From Streptomyces sp. SID10853 (GTDB lineage: Bacteria; Actinomycetota; Actinomycetes; Streptomycetales; Streptomycetaceae): 32,101 bases of DNA. The stretch lies in assembly GCF_010548145.1 (NCBI RefSeq), contig NZ_JAAGLN010000065.1, positions 1-32,101 of the forward strand. Reading direction: 5' to 3'. Positions 15,624 through 23,112 of the stretch are shown here, in pieces (positions within the stretch are counted from its first letter, which is position 1; each line of letters opens with the position of its first letter). The position numbers and the translations under genes are program-made. The notes beneath the pieces are model-generated. The model was given only the letters and a program-made list of their open reading frames with translations, was not told where the DNA came from and ran no database searches.

Positions 15624-16451
15624 ATGCCAACCGAAATCGCCCTGCTCGAATCGCGCGCGCTGCGCGCGGACCATCTGGGACGGGTCGATGTCCTGGACAA
15701 GGTCAAGGCATTGCAGTTGCTACCGGACGGACTGCATGTCACCACGGAGGGTGTCGCCCAGTACTTCGCTGTCCACAGGGAGGCTGTGCACAGCGTTGTA
15801 CGGCGCCATCGCGACGAGCTCACGAGCAGTGGAATGCTTACGCTCACAGGTGATGAGCTGCGCAAACATGCAGTGGTCGTTTTGGCCACACCATCCCGCA
15901 GCGGAGCGGAGAGTTATCCACAGGGGCTCTCTCGCCTCCGTCTCTTCACCCGTCGGACCGTCCTCAACATCGCCATGCTGCTGCGCGACAGCGAAGTCGC
16001 CCGCAACGTACGGAGTCACCTCCTCGACACCGCGCAGCAGTACAGGGCGTCGGTGCCGGTGCCGGACCACCGTTTCGACGGGCTCGACCGGCGCGTCACC
16101 CGGCTGGAGTCCGCGATGGCCGAGGTCGGCCCCGCGCTGCGGGAGCTGGGCCCCGTGCTGGGCCGTATGTCGGACCGCCTGGACGCGGTATCGGACCGCC
16201 TGGAGACGATGTCGGTCCGGCTGGGCGCCGTATCTGACCGGCTGGGCGCCGTGTCTGAACGGCTGGGGGCGGTATCGGACCGCATGGAATCGCTGGACCG
16301 GCGGCTCACCGCCACGAACCGTGTCGTCGGGGCAATGAGCGTACGGCTCTCGGACCTCGGCGAGGACATGGCTGACGTCAAGCACCAGCTGCCGTACCTG
16401 ACACACCAAGCGGAACAGGCACGCAGGCGGCGCCGACGCCACCGCCGCTGA
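15624..16451 (+). CDS. Phage-regulator-like N-terminal domain fused to long heptad coiled coil, function unknown
   Basis: A 275-residue protein. Residues 1-140 resemble the DNA-binding part of phage antirepressor/Rha-like regulators that are common in Streptomyces: VLDKVKAL, then a predicted helix-turn-helix around VTTEGVAQYFAVHREAVHSVVRRH, then LFTRRTVLNIAMLLRDSEVARNVRSHLLDT in two adjacent motifs. Residues 150-255 form a coiled coil with seven near-identical heptads at 182-230 (MSDRLDA, VSDRLET and so on; Leu at a, Met/Val at d). The C-terminus is a basic run (RRRRRRHRR). Codons in the first half are unusually A/T-ended for this window (TTG, CTA, GCA, AGT), suggesting transfer. Two DnaA boxes lie inside. 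The Shine-Dalgarno GGCAGG (15611-15616) is weak. No partner gene is adjacent. The family similarity is from memory and is tentative. Confidence 0.7.
   Translation: MPTEIALLESRALRADHLGRVDVLDKVKALQLLPDGLHVTTEGVAQYFAVHREAVHSVVRRHRDELTSSGMLTLTGDELRKHAVVVLATPSRSGAESYPQGLSRLRLFTRRTVLNIAMLLRDSEVARNVRSHLLDTAQQYRASVPVPDHRFDGLDRRVTRLESAMAEVGPALRELGPVLGRMSDRLDAVSDRLETMSVRLGAVSDRLGAVSERLGAVSDRMESLDRRLTATNRVVGAMSVRLSDLGEDMADVKHQLPYLTHQAEQARRRRRRHRR
15769..15777 (+). promoter_or_regulatory. DnaA-box-like site inside CDS
   Basis: CTGTCCACA, one base from TTGTCCACA, within the N-terminal part of the coiled-coil gene and 145 bp from a perfect box. Confidence 0.4.
15914..15922 (+). promoter_or_regulatory. Perfect DnaA box inside CDS
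   Basis: TTATCCACA within the atypical-codon part of the coiled-coil gene. It encodes part of SYPQ, so a protein constraint alone does not require this sequence. Confidence 0.5.
16167..16313 (+). repeat. 21-bp heptad-encoding tandem repeat (seven copies)
   Basis: Seven consecutive 21-base units encode the heptads of the coiled-coil protein. The units are diverged at third positions (GCGGTATCG, GCCGTATCT, GCCGTGTCT), so the protein repeat is conserved more than the DNA. Copy number may vary between strains. Confidence 0.8.
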
Positions 16452-16522
16452 CCGAAGCCCCGGCCGGCCCGGCCCGGCCCGGCCCGGAAAGCGAAGCCCG
16501 GCCACAAGCCCCGCACCGGCCG

Positions 16523-16570
16523 AAAAGCCGGGGGCGGGAGTGACGACACCCCGTCGCTCCCGCCCCCGGC
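16523..16570 (-). terminator. Strong terminator of the ABC operon (bidirectional)
   Basis: GCCGGGGGCGGGAG (16527-16540) is perfectly complementary to 16557-16570. The stem extends inward to 16545/16552 with one G-U pair, giving 19 bp around a 6-base loop. AAAA at 16523-16526 becomes a U-tract for minus-strand transcripts, so it is a classical intrinsic terminator for the ABC operon. It can also stop plus-strand transcription from the coiled-coil gene. Confidence 0.85.
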
Positions 16571-16586
16571 CCGGCGGACCCCGGTC

Positions 16587-17306
16587 TCACTCCTCGCCGG
16601 CCAGCGTCAGCCGCCGCAGTTTCTGGCCCGCGTACCAGGTGGCGAGCACCGTGACGGCCACCAGCAGCACCACCGCCAAGGGCAGCCCGACGTCCGAGTC
16701 GATGGCCCCAGGGGCGCCGATCTTCTCCGCCAGCGCGAGCGACCACTGCTGGATGCTCAGCGTGCGCGCACCCTTGACCAGCGTGCCGAACAGGCCCTCC
16801 CAGACCAGGGCATAGACCAGCCCGGCGACGACCGCGTGCCGGGTGACCGTGCCCAGGAGCAGGAAGACCGAGGCGTACGCGATGGACGCGACCAGCGCCG
16901 CGACCGTGTAGGCGATGGCGATCTGGCCGCCGTTGCCGTTGAGGATCATGCCCGCGACGAAGGTGGGGATCGCGGAGAACGCCATCGTGACAGCGATCGC
17001 CACCGTGAGCTTCGTGAGGATGATCGTGGGGCGCTTCACCGGTTTGGCCAGCAGATAGACGACCGACCCGTCGTCGATCTCCGGGCCGATCGCGCCCGTA
17101 CCGGCGATGACACCGATCAGCGGCACCATCGTGGCCATGGCGAACCCGCCGAGCACATGGGTGGCGACCTGGTCGTCTGCGCCGCTGAAGGCGCGTACCG
17201 CGGCGGCGATCACGATCAGCAGTGCGGGCAGCACGAACAGGATCGCGGCCCGGCGGCGGCCGAGCAGGGCCCGGTAGGTGAGCCGGGCGACTGTGGGGTT
17301 GTACAT
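16587..17306 (-). CDS. ABC-2-type transporter permease (pair A)
   Basis: A 239-residue integral membrane protein with six hydrophobic segments, beginning MYNPTVARLTYRALLGRRRA before the first helix. GPEIDDGSVVYLLAKPVKR matches the loop typical of ABC-2 permeases. A GTG at 17315 is in frame, but GAAAGGAG lies only 2 bases before it; the ATG at 17306 is 11 bases from the same site and gives the usual N-terminus. It starts 17 bp after the upstream ATPase gene stops and is the last gene of the operon. The substrate is unknown. Confidence 0.88.
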   Translation of the reverse strand: MYNPTVARLTYRALLGRRRAAILFVLPALLIVIAAAVRAFSGADDQVATHVLGGFAMATMVPLIGVIAGTGAIGPEIDDGSVVYLLAKPVKRPTIILTKLTVAIAVTMAFSAIPTFVAGMILNGNGGQIAIAYTVAALVASIAYASVFLLLGTVTRHAVVAGLVYALVWEGLFGTLVKGARTLSIQQWSLALAEKIGAPGAIDSDVGLPLAVVLLVAVTVLATWYAGQKLRRLTLAGEE

Positions 17307-17323
17307 GGGCGTCACAGCTCCTT

Positions 17324-18235
17324 TCAGGCCGCTACGAGATACGAGAAGACCGATTCCAGGGACTCGTCCGACGGCGAGACGGTGAGCAGCCGGATGCCTT
17401 GTTCACGGGCGACGCGCGGCAGCAGCGCCGTGAACCGGCCGAAGTCGACCGCCTGGATGCGCAGCGCGCCCTCCGTGACGTCCACCTCGATACCGGCGGT
17501 CGACGGGTCGGCGATCAGCGCCGCAGCCAGGGCCCGGTCGTCGCTGGACCGTACGAGATAGCGGTGCGGCCGGTCCGTCATCAGCCGGCGGATCCGGCGG
17601 AAGTCGCCGGACGCGGCGTGCCGCCCCGCCACGATCACCTCGATGTGCGAGGCGAGTTGCTCGACCTCCTCCAGGATGTGCGAGGAGAAGAGCACGGTAC
17701 GGCCCTCCGCGCCCATCCGCCGCAGCAGATCCATCAGCTGCATGCGCTGGCGCGGGTCCATGCCGTTGAACGGCTCGTCGAGGAGCAGCACGCTGGGGTT
17801 GTGGACAAGAGCGGACGCCATCTTCACGCGCTGCCGCATGCCCTTGCTGTAGGTCGAGATCTTGCGGTCCTGCGCGGGCTCCATCTCGACGGTGGCCAGC
17901 GCCTGTTGAGCGGCGCGCTCGTCGAGTCCGTGCAGCTCGGCGTTTGCGACGACGAACTCGCGGCCGGTGAGGAAGTCGTACATCCCCTCCCGCTCGGGCA
18001 CGATCCCGATCTGCCGGTAGACGCTCTCGTTCCGCCAGATCGGCGCGCCGTCGAGGGTCACGGTGCCCGTCGACGGGGCGAGGAATCCGCCCATCATGTT
18101 GATGAGAGTGGACTTGCCCGCGCCGTTGGGGCCGAGAAGCCCGGTCACACCGGGGCCGACGGTCATGGTGATGTCGTTGACCGCCACCACGTTGCCGAAC
18201 CAGCGCGAAGTGTGGTCGATGTTGATGGTGGTCAC
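17324..18235 (-). CDS. ABC transporter ATPase (pair A)
   Basis: A 303-residue ATP-binding subunit. Walker A is GPNGAGKST (about 34-42), the signature is YSKGMRQRVKMA, and Walker B is SVLLLDEPFNGMD; the Q-loop is near the MMGGF segment and the H-loop is SSHILEEV. The C-terminal extension (about 220-303) is typical of drug/antibiotic-export ATPases. The GTG start at 18235 overlaps the stop of the upstream permease gene (GTGA), so the two are translationally coupled. A perfect DnaA box lies inside the gene at 17800-17808. It probably works with the permease at 16587-17306. Confidence 0.93.
   Translation of the reverse strand: MTTINIDHTSRWFGNVVAVNDITMTVGPGVTGLLGPNGAGKSTLINMMGGFLAPSTGTVTLDGAPIWRNESVYRQIGIVPEREGMYDFLTGREFVVANAELHGLDERAAQQALATVEMEPAQDRKISTYSKGMRQRVKMASALVHNPSVLLLDEPFNGMDPRQRMQLMDLLRRMGAEGRTVLFSSHILEEVEQLASHIEVIVAGRHAASGDFRRIRRLMTDRPHRYLVRSSDDRALAAALIADPSTAGIEVDVTEGALRIQAVDFGRFTALLPRVAREQGIRLLTVSPSDESLESVFSYLVAA
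17800..17808 (-). promoter_or_regulatory. Perfect DnaA box inside CDS
   Basis: TTGTCCACA on the minus strand, in the segment encoding the residues before Walker B (LVHNPSVLLL). The motif LVHN constrains part of this sequence, so chance through coding is possible. Confidence 0.45.
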
Positions 18236-19113
18236 AGCCCGACCTTCCGGTAGCGGCGCATCAGGACGGCGTACGAGCCGGCGATGAGCGCGAGAACGAC
18301 GAGCACATAGACCGCACCTGCGCCCGCTCCCGGGCCGTTGCCGCCCGGGAAGGCGGAGGTCGCGCCGAGGAACGCGGTCTGGACGCCGTCGATCAGGGTG
18401 ATCGGCGAGAAGAGCCCGAGCCAGGTGACCGCCCCGCCGGCGTCCTGGCTGAAGGCGATGGCCTGCACGGTGGAGACCGCGCCGTAGGTGATGGTCAGTA
18501 CGGCGATGACCGCGGCGACTCCGAAGCCGCGGCGCGGAGTGAGCGCGGCGACCACCAGCGCGATACCGGAGAAGAGCACCGAGAGCAGCGCGACGGAGAC
18601 CAGGCCCTGGCCGAACCCCTCGGTCTGGTCGGCGAAGTCGAGCTTCGCGAGGAGCGAGCCGATGTAGAGGATCACCAGCGGCGCCCCGGTCAGTACGAAG
18701 AGGGCCGAGGCCATCGCCGCGTACTTGGCGATGACGTAGTCGACCCGCTCGATGGGCCGGGAGAAGTACAGCGGGATGGACTTGAAGCGCAGGTCGCGGG
18801 AGACGGCCTGCGGGGCCTGCGCCGCGAGGTACAGCCCGATGATGGCCTGCATGATGACGGCGTACCGGGTGTAGTCGAGCGGCAGGTCCTTGACGTTGGT
18901 CGCCACGGCCACCGCCACGACGATCGCCGCGGGCACGCACATCACCGCGAAGAGGATCATCGGCAGCACTTTGGACTTGGCCGAGCGGCCGAGACCGTAG
19001 GCGCCGCGGAGCGACTGTGTGAAGAGCGAACGGCGGGCGTAGGCGCGGCCCAGGCGCGGGCCGTCGTAGTTCCGGTATCCGATGTTGTGGATCTGGCTGG
19101 TCTCGGTACTCAT
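18232..19113 (-). CDS. ABC transporter permease (pair B)
   Basis: A 293-residue membrane protein with about six hydrophobic segments. The hydrophilic N-terminus begins IHNIGYRNYDGPRLGRAYARR, a motif seen in many actinobacterial ABC permeases of this type. SRDLRFKSIPLYFSRPIERVDY is a conserved cytoplasmic loop. Its start (19113) overlaps the stop of the upstream ATPase gene (ATGA) and its stop overlaps the next ATPase start, so it is embedded in the operon. The substrate is unknown. Confidence 0.9.
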   Translation of the reverse strand: MSTETSQIHNIGYRNYDGPRLGRAYARRSLFTQSLRGAYGLGRSAKSKVLPMILFAVMCVPAAIVVAVAVATNVKDLPLDYTRYAVIMQAIIGLYLAAQAPQAVSRDLRFKSIPLYFSRPIERVDYVIAKYAAMASALFVLTGAPLVILYIGSLLAKLDFADQTEGFGQGLVSVALLSVLFSGIALVVAALTPRRGFGVAAVIAVLTITYGAVSTVQAIAFSQDAGGAVTWLGLFSPITLIDGVQTAFLGATSAFPGGNGPGAGAGAVYVLVVLALIAGSYAVLMRRYRKVGL

Positions 19114-20093
19114 CGCGCCCGCACCTCCTGCTTCTGCTGCTCCTGTGACTGGTCCCGGTCCGGGTGGAAGACGTCCGCGATGTGGTGGCGGCGCTGTTCC
19201 ATCCGGACGAGACCGAGCCCCAGTTCGGCGACCGTGTCGCGGACCAGGTCGTACGTCTCCTCGCCGGCCGCCTCGACCAGCAGGATGTGGCCCGCGCCCG
19301 GCAGCCCCTCCTCCACACCGGCGTGCAGGGTCACGCCCGCCGCGGTCAGCGTCTCGCGCAGCGCACTCGTGCCGTCGGGGTGGGTGTCGGAGTCGGTGAC
19401 CTCGACGGCCAGCGTCGCCGTGCTCTGGGTGAAGTCGCTGGTGGAGCTGGAGCGCAGCAGTGTGCCGCCGTCGATGACGACGACGTGGTCGCAGGTCCGC
19501 TCCAGCTCACCGAGCAGGTGCGAAGTGACCAGGACCGAGATGCCGAAGTCGGTGTGCACGCGGCGGATCAGGCCGAGCATGTCGTCACGGCCGACCGGGT
19601 CGAGGCCGTTCGTCGGCTCGTCGAGCAGCACCAACTGCGGGTCGTGGACCAGCGCCTGGGCCAGCTTCACCCGCTGCTTCATACCGGTCGAGTAGCCGCC
19701 GATGGGGCGGTAGCGCTCTTCGTAGAGGCCGACGTGGCGCAGCGTGTCGGCGGTGCGCTCCCGGGCGGCGGTGGGCGGCAGTCCTGACATGCGCGCCATG
19801 TGGACGACGAACTCGGTGGCCGAGACGTCGGGTGGCAGGCAGTCGTGCTCGGGCATGTACCCGACGCGCTCACGGATTTCGGCACCACTGGTGGCGACGT
19901 CGAGCCCGAGCACGGCGGCCCGGCCCTCCGTGGCGGGGGACAGACCCAGCAGGATCTTGATCAACGTGGACTTGCCGGCTCCGTTGGATCCCACCAGTCC
20001 GGTCACACCGGGTCCGATGTCCAGGGAGAGCCGGTCAAGAGCGGTCACCCTCGGGAACCGCTTGCTCAGGCTTTCGGTCGCGATCACAGTCAC
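19110..20093 (-). CDS. ABC transporter ATPase (pair B), first gene of the operon
   Basis: A 327-residue ATP-binding subunit. Walker A is GSNGAGKST (35-43), the signature YSTGMKQRVKLA, Walker B QLVLLDEPTNGLDP, and the H-loop VTSHLL. The C-terminal third is a diverged regulatory extension. The frame is open further upstream, but that sequence is the 21-bp repeat region and is not protein-like. The GTG at 20093 gives VTVIATESLSKRF, the usual start, and a -10 hexamer sits at the leaderless distance. Two ATPase/permease pairs in one operon suggest either a heteromeric exporter or two linked exporters. Confidence 0.92.
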   Translation of the reverse strand: MTVIATESLSKRFPRVTALDRLSLDIGPGVTGLVGSNGAGKSTLIKILLGLSPATEGRAAVLGLDVATSGAEIRERVGYMPEHDCLPPDVSATEFVVHMARMSGLPPTAARERTADTLRHVGLYEERYRPIGGYSTGMKQRVKLAQALVHDPQLVLLDEPTNGLDPVGRDDMLGLIRRVHTDFGISVLVTSHLLGELERTCDHVVVIDGGTLLRSSSTSDFTQSTATLAVEVTDSDTHPDGTSALRETLTAAGVTLHAGVEEGLPGAGHILLVEAAGEETYDLVRDTVAELGLGLVRMEQRRHHIADVFHPDRDQSQEQQKQEVRAR

Positions 20094-20099
20094 ATTCCG

Positions 20100-20105
20100 A
20101 AGGTA
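20100..20105 (-). promoter_or_regulatory. -10 hexamer of the ABC operon, leaderless-type
   Basis: On the minus strand TACCTT lies at -12 to -7 from the GTG at 20093. There is no Shine-Dalgarno between it and the start. A CTGACG (20126-20131) is a poor -35 at wide spacing. Confidence 0.5.
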
Positions 20106-20222
20106 GTGGCGCCGCTCACGCCGGGCGTCAGCCCAGACGGCTGGATCCCTGTCCGCCTCCAGAGGTAGTGACCCGTAGGGGCCCGGTACGGGAGGGGGAG
20201 GGGCCGGGGGGGCGGAGGGGAC

Positions 20223-20327
20223 CCGAGGGAGAGGACGGAGGAGCCGAGGGAGTTGGCGGACGAGCCGAGGGAGAGGACGGAGGAGCCGAGAGAGAGGGCG
20301 GAGGAGCCGAGGGAGAGGGCCGACGAG
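20223..20327. repeat. Five tandem 21-bp repeats (iteron-like)
   Basis: Five head-to-tail 21-base units start at 20223, 20244, 20265, 20286 and 20307. Each starts CCGAGGGAG (CCGAGAGAG in unit 4) and ends GAG. Units 1 and 3 are identical; the others differ at a few positions. The plus strand is nearly all purine apart from C in CCG and at unit ends. The block lies in the 356-bp gap between the ABC operon start and the M24 gene (20094-20449) and ends one base before the first of two DnaA boxes. The unit length and DnaA-box neighbour resemble plasmid-type iterons, but no Rep gene is nearby. Confidence 0.9.
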
Positions 20328-20328
20328 G

Positions 20329-20351
20329 TTATCCACAGGGCGTTGTCCACA
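20329..20351 (+). promoter_or_regulatory. Pair of perfect DnaA boxes next to 21-bp repeats
   Basis: TTATCCACA (20329-20337) and TTGTCCACA (20343-20351), same strand, start-to-start 14 bp. They lie about 100 bp before the M24 gene. They could control that promoter or hold DnaA. Confidence 0.75.
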
Positions 20352-20366
20352 GGTGAAGCGGGACCC

Positions 20367-20407
20367 TTGACGTAGCCGCCAGGCATTGTCACATTCATCA
20401 GTGTCAA
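20367..20407 (+). promoter_or_regulatory. Candidate promoter and operator of the M24-EphD operon
   Basis: TTGACG (20367-20372) is a good -35, although the -10 is unclear (CACATT, 20390-20395). TTGTCAC (20386-20392) and GTGTCAA (20401-20407) form an imperfect dyad around an 8-base centre, mismatched only at the fourth base of each arm. A dyad of this kind suits a TetR- or MerR-type dimer; the MerR gene downstream of the operon is a candidate ligand (inference). Confidence 0.45.
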
Positions 20408-20449
20408 GTTACGAGCACGTACCGCACACGGACGGGACGGACAGGTGGC

Positions 20450-21349
20450 ATGGCTCCAGGGGTGAAAGCAGCAGCGCGATGGGCGGACGGCCCGGCCGCG
20501 CAGCCGGTCGCGCAGGGCGGCGCGCAGGCCGCGCGGCTGCGCGGGTTCAGAGAGGTGCAGACCCTCGCCTATGCCTGTGCGGAGGCCGTCGCCGCCCAGC
20601 TCAGACCAGGAGTGACCGAGCGCGAGGCGGCGCGCATGCAGCGCGAGTGGCTCTACCGGCGGGGCGTGAGGGACTGGTTCCATCTGCCGTTCGCCTGGTT
20701 CGGGGACCGGACGGCGTTCGCGAGGTTCAGGGTGCCGCTGCAGTTCTTCCCGACCAACCGGCGGCTCGAAGCGGGCATGCCGTTCATTCTCGACATGGCG
20801 CCTGTCCTCCACGGCTTCACCGCCGATATCGGCTACTCCGGCTGCCTCGGCCTCAACCCGGTGCACGACAAGCTGCTCGCCGACCTGGAGGCGCACCGCG
20901 CCCTCATCCTGCGCGAGGTCCGCGAAAGACGGCCCCTGCGCACGATCTACGAGGACGTGGAGCGGCTGATGACCACTCAGGGGTACGCGAACCGGCACCG
21001 CGCCTATCCGTTCGGCGTGATCGCGCACAAGGTCGACGAGGTCAAGGAGCGCCGCTGGTCGCCCCATGTGTTCGGCTTCGGCACCCAGTCCCTCAAGGGC
21101 CTGGCGAGCGATGCGCTGCACGGCCACCGGGACGGCTGGTCGCCGCTGTGGAGCCCGTACAAATTCTCCGACCACCCGCCACGGCCCGGGCTGTGGGCGG
21201 TCGAACCACACCTCGGATTCCGGGGCACGGGCGCGAAGTTCGAGGAGATCCTGGTCGTCACCGACTCGGCCGACCCCGAGCAGAGCGCCTTCTGGCTGGA
21301 CGACGATCTGCCGCATGTGCGGCGCTGGGCAGAGGAGAGGGCCGCATGA
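20450..21349 (+). CDS. M24-family metallopeptidase/metallohydrolase
   Basis: A 299-residue single-domain pita-bread metalloenzyme. The five ligands are visible: D115 in FILDMAPV, D126 in FTADIGYSG, H193 in VIAHKV, E252 in WAVEPHLG and E265 in KFEEILVVT. It is shorter than aminopeptidase P because it lacks the N-terminal domain. Conserved inserts (RDWFHLPFAWFG and PHVFGFGTQSLKGL) suggest a separate actinobacterial subgroup, so the substrate may not be a peptide. The ATG at 20450 is preceded by AGGTGG-type purines very close to it, so the start is moderately sure. Its stop overlaps the EphD-like start (ATGA), which links it to lipid/epoxide chemistry. Confidence 0.9.
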   Translation: MAPGVKAAARWADGPAAQPVAQGGAQAARLRGFREVQTLAYACAEAVAAQLRPGVTEREAARMQREWLYRRGVRDWFHLPFAWFGDRTAFARFRVPLQFFPTNRRLEAGMPFILDMAPVLHGFTADIGYSGCLGLNPVHDKLLADLEAHRALILREVRERRPLRTIYEDVERLMTTQGYANRHRAYPFGVIAHKVDEVKERRWSPHVFGFGTQSLKGLASDALHGHRDGWSPLWSPYKFSDHPPRPGLWAVEPHLGFRGTGAKFEEILVVTDSADPEQSAFWLDDDLPHVRRWAEERAA

Positions 21350-23112
21350 GCAAGGGAATCGAAGGAGCGCGGGAGCGCCGGGTGCACACCGGCGGGATCG
21401 AGCTGTGCGTCGCCGAACTGGGCGACCGGGAGCGGCCGACCGTCCTGCTGGTGCACGGCTATCCGGACAGCAAGGAGGTCTGGACCGAGGTCGCGGCCCA
21501 GCTGGCCGACCGCTTCCATGTGGTGCTGTACGACGTCCGGGGCCACGGCAGGTCATCGGCGCCGGTACCGCTGCGCGGCGGCTTCACCCTGGAGAAACTC
21601 ACCGATGACTTCCTGGCCGTGGCGGACGCGGTCAGCCCCGGCGAACCGGTGCACCTCGTCGGCCACGACTGGGGATCCGTGCAGTCCTGGGAGTTCGTGA
21701 CCGTGCCCCGCACCGAGGGCCGGATCGCGTCGTTCACCTCGATCTCCGGCCCCTCGCTCGACCACTTCGGGCAGTGGATCAAGAAGCGGGCCTCCCGGCC
21801 GACCCCGCGCAGAGCCGCCCAACTGCTCGGCCAGGGCGCCAAGTCCTGGTACGTGTATCTGCTGCATACGCCGGTACTGCCGGAGGCCGCCTGGCGCGGG
21901 CCCCTCGGCAAGCGGTGGCCGAAGATCCTGGAGCGGGTCGAGAAGGTGCCGTCCGGCGACTATCCGACGGCTTCGCTGCCCTCGGACGCCGCGCACGGCG
22001 CCTGGCTCTACCGTGACAACGTCCGGTCCCGGCTCCGCAGGCCGCGCACCGACGCGTATGCCCACGCACCCGTCCAACTGATCACGCCGACCGGAGACGC
22101 CTTCCTGTCGGAGCACCTCTACGACGAACTGGAGCACTGGGCACCGCAGCTGACGCGCCGTACCCTCCCGGCCAAGCACTGGGTACCGCGCACCAGGCCG
22201 GACCAGCTCGCCGGCTGGATCGGAGATTTCGTCACCGCCAACGAGGCCCCGGGGCCCATCCAGCAGACAGCGGCGAACGGCAAGTACGCCGACCGTTTCA
22301 GCGGCAGGCTGGTCCTCGTGACAGGCGCGGCGAGCGGCATCGGCCGGGCCACCGCCTTCGCGTTCGCCGAGTCGGGGGCCCGCGTCGTGGCCGTCGACCG
22401 GGACGCGGAAGGGGCGGCGCGCACCGCGGAGATGGCGCGGCTGATCGGCTCCCCCGACGCCTGGGGGGAAACGGTGGACGTCAGCGACGAGCAGGCGATG
22501 GAGAAGCTCGCCGAAAAGGTCGCCGCCGAGTACGGGACGGTCGACGTCCTGGTCAACAACGCAGGCATCGGCCTCTCGGGTCCCTTCCTGGACACCACGA
22601 GCGAGGACTGGAAGCAGGTCCTGGACGTCAATCTGTGGGGCGTCATCCACGGCTGCCGGCTCTTCGGCCGGCAGATGGCGGACCGCGGCCAGGGCGGCCA
22701 TATCGTCAACACCGCCTCGGCAGCGGCCTATCAGCCGTCGAAGGCGCTCCCGGCGTACTCCACGTCCAAGGCGGCGGTCCTCATGCTGAGCGAGTGCTTG
22801 CGGGCCGAGCTGGCCGGACAGGACATCGGGGTCAGCGCGATATGCCCGGGCCTGGTGAACACCAACATCACGTCCACCGCACGGTTCACGGGCGTATCGG
22901 CGGACGAGGAGCAGCGTCGGCAGAAGAAGTCGGCCCGGCTGTACGGGCTGCGCAACTACCCGCCGGAGAAGGTGGCCGACGCGATTCTCGCCGCCGTGGT
23001 GCACAACCGGGCGGTGGTGCCGGTGACACCCGAGGCGCGCGGCGCCCGCTTCATGTCCCGGTTCGCGCCGAGGGCCCTGCGCGCCGTCGCCCGGATGGAG
23101 CCACCGCTGTGA
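21346..23112 (+). CDS. Epoxide hydrolase-like alpha/beta hydrolase fused to short-chain dehydrogenase (EphD-like)
   Basis: A 588-residue two-domain protein. Residues 1-300 are an alpha/beta hydrolase with oxyanion motif HGYP (37-40), nucleophile motif GHDWG with Asp108 (an Asp nucleophile, as in epoxide hydrolases and dehalogenases), a possible acid D251 and His278 in AKHWVP. Residues 315-588 are a classical SDR with TGAASGIG (326-333), NNAG (404-407), S458 and YSTSK (Y471, K475). The same order occurs in mycobacterial EphD, linked there to mycolate modification. Streptomyces has no mycolates, so the lipid or epoxide substrate is open. Both active sites look complete. Overlaps of 4 bases at each end tie it to its neighbours. 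Confidence 0.93.
   Translation: MSKGIEGARERRVHTGGIELCVAELGDRERPTVLLVHGYPDSKEVWTEVAAQLADRFHVVLYDVRGHGRSSAPVPLRGGFTLEKLTDDFLAVADAVSPGEPVHLVGHDWGSVQSWEFVTVPRTEGRIASFTSISGPSLDHFGQWIKKRASRPTPRRAAQLLGQGAKSWYVYLLHTPVLPEAAWRGPLGKRWPKILERVEKVPSGDYPTASLPSDAAHGAWLYRDNVRSRLRRPRTDAYAHAPVQLITPTGDAFLSEHLYDELEHWAPQLTRRTLPAKHWVPRTRPDQLAGWIGDFVTANEAPGPIQQTAANGKYADRFSGRLVLVTGAASGIGRATAFAFAESGARVVAVDRDAEGAARTAEMARLIGSPDAWGETVDVSDEQAMEKLAEKVAAEYGTVDVLVNNAGIGLSGPFLDTTSEDWKQVLDVNLWGVIHGCRLFGRQMADRGQGGHIVNTASAAAYQPSKALPAYSTSKAAVLMLSECLRAELAGQDIGVSAICPGLVNTNITSTARFTGVSADEEQRRQKKSARLYGLRNYPPEKVADAILAAVVHNRAVVPVTPEARGARFMSRFAPRALRAVARMEPPL

Noticed and set aside
20168..20356. 62-codon plus-strand frame (and its minus-strand counterparts) across the 21-bp repeats
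   Set aside because: The 21-bp unit is a multiple of three, so every frame gives seven-residue repeats. None has a family match or ribosome site, and one ends in the DnaA boxes.
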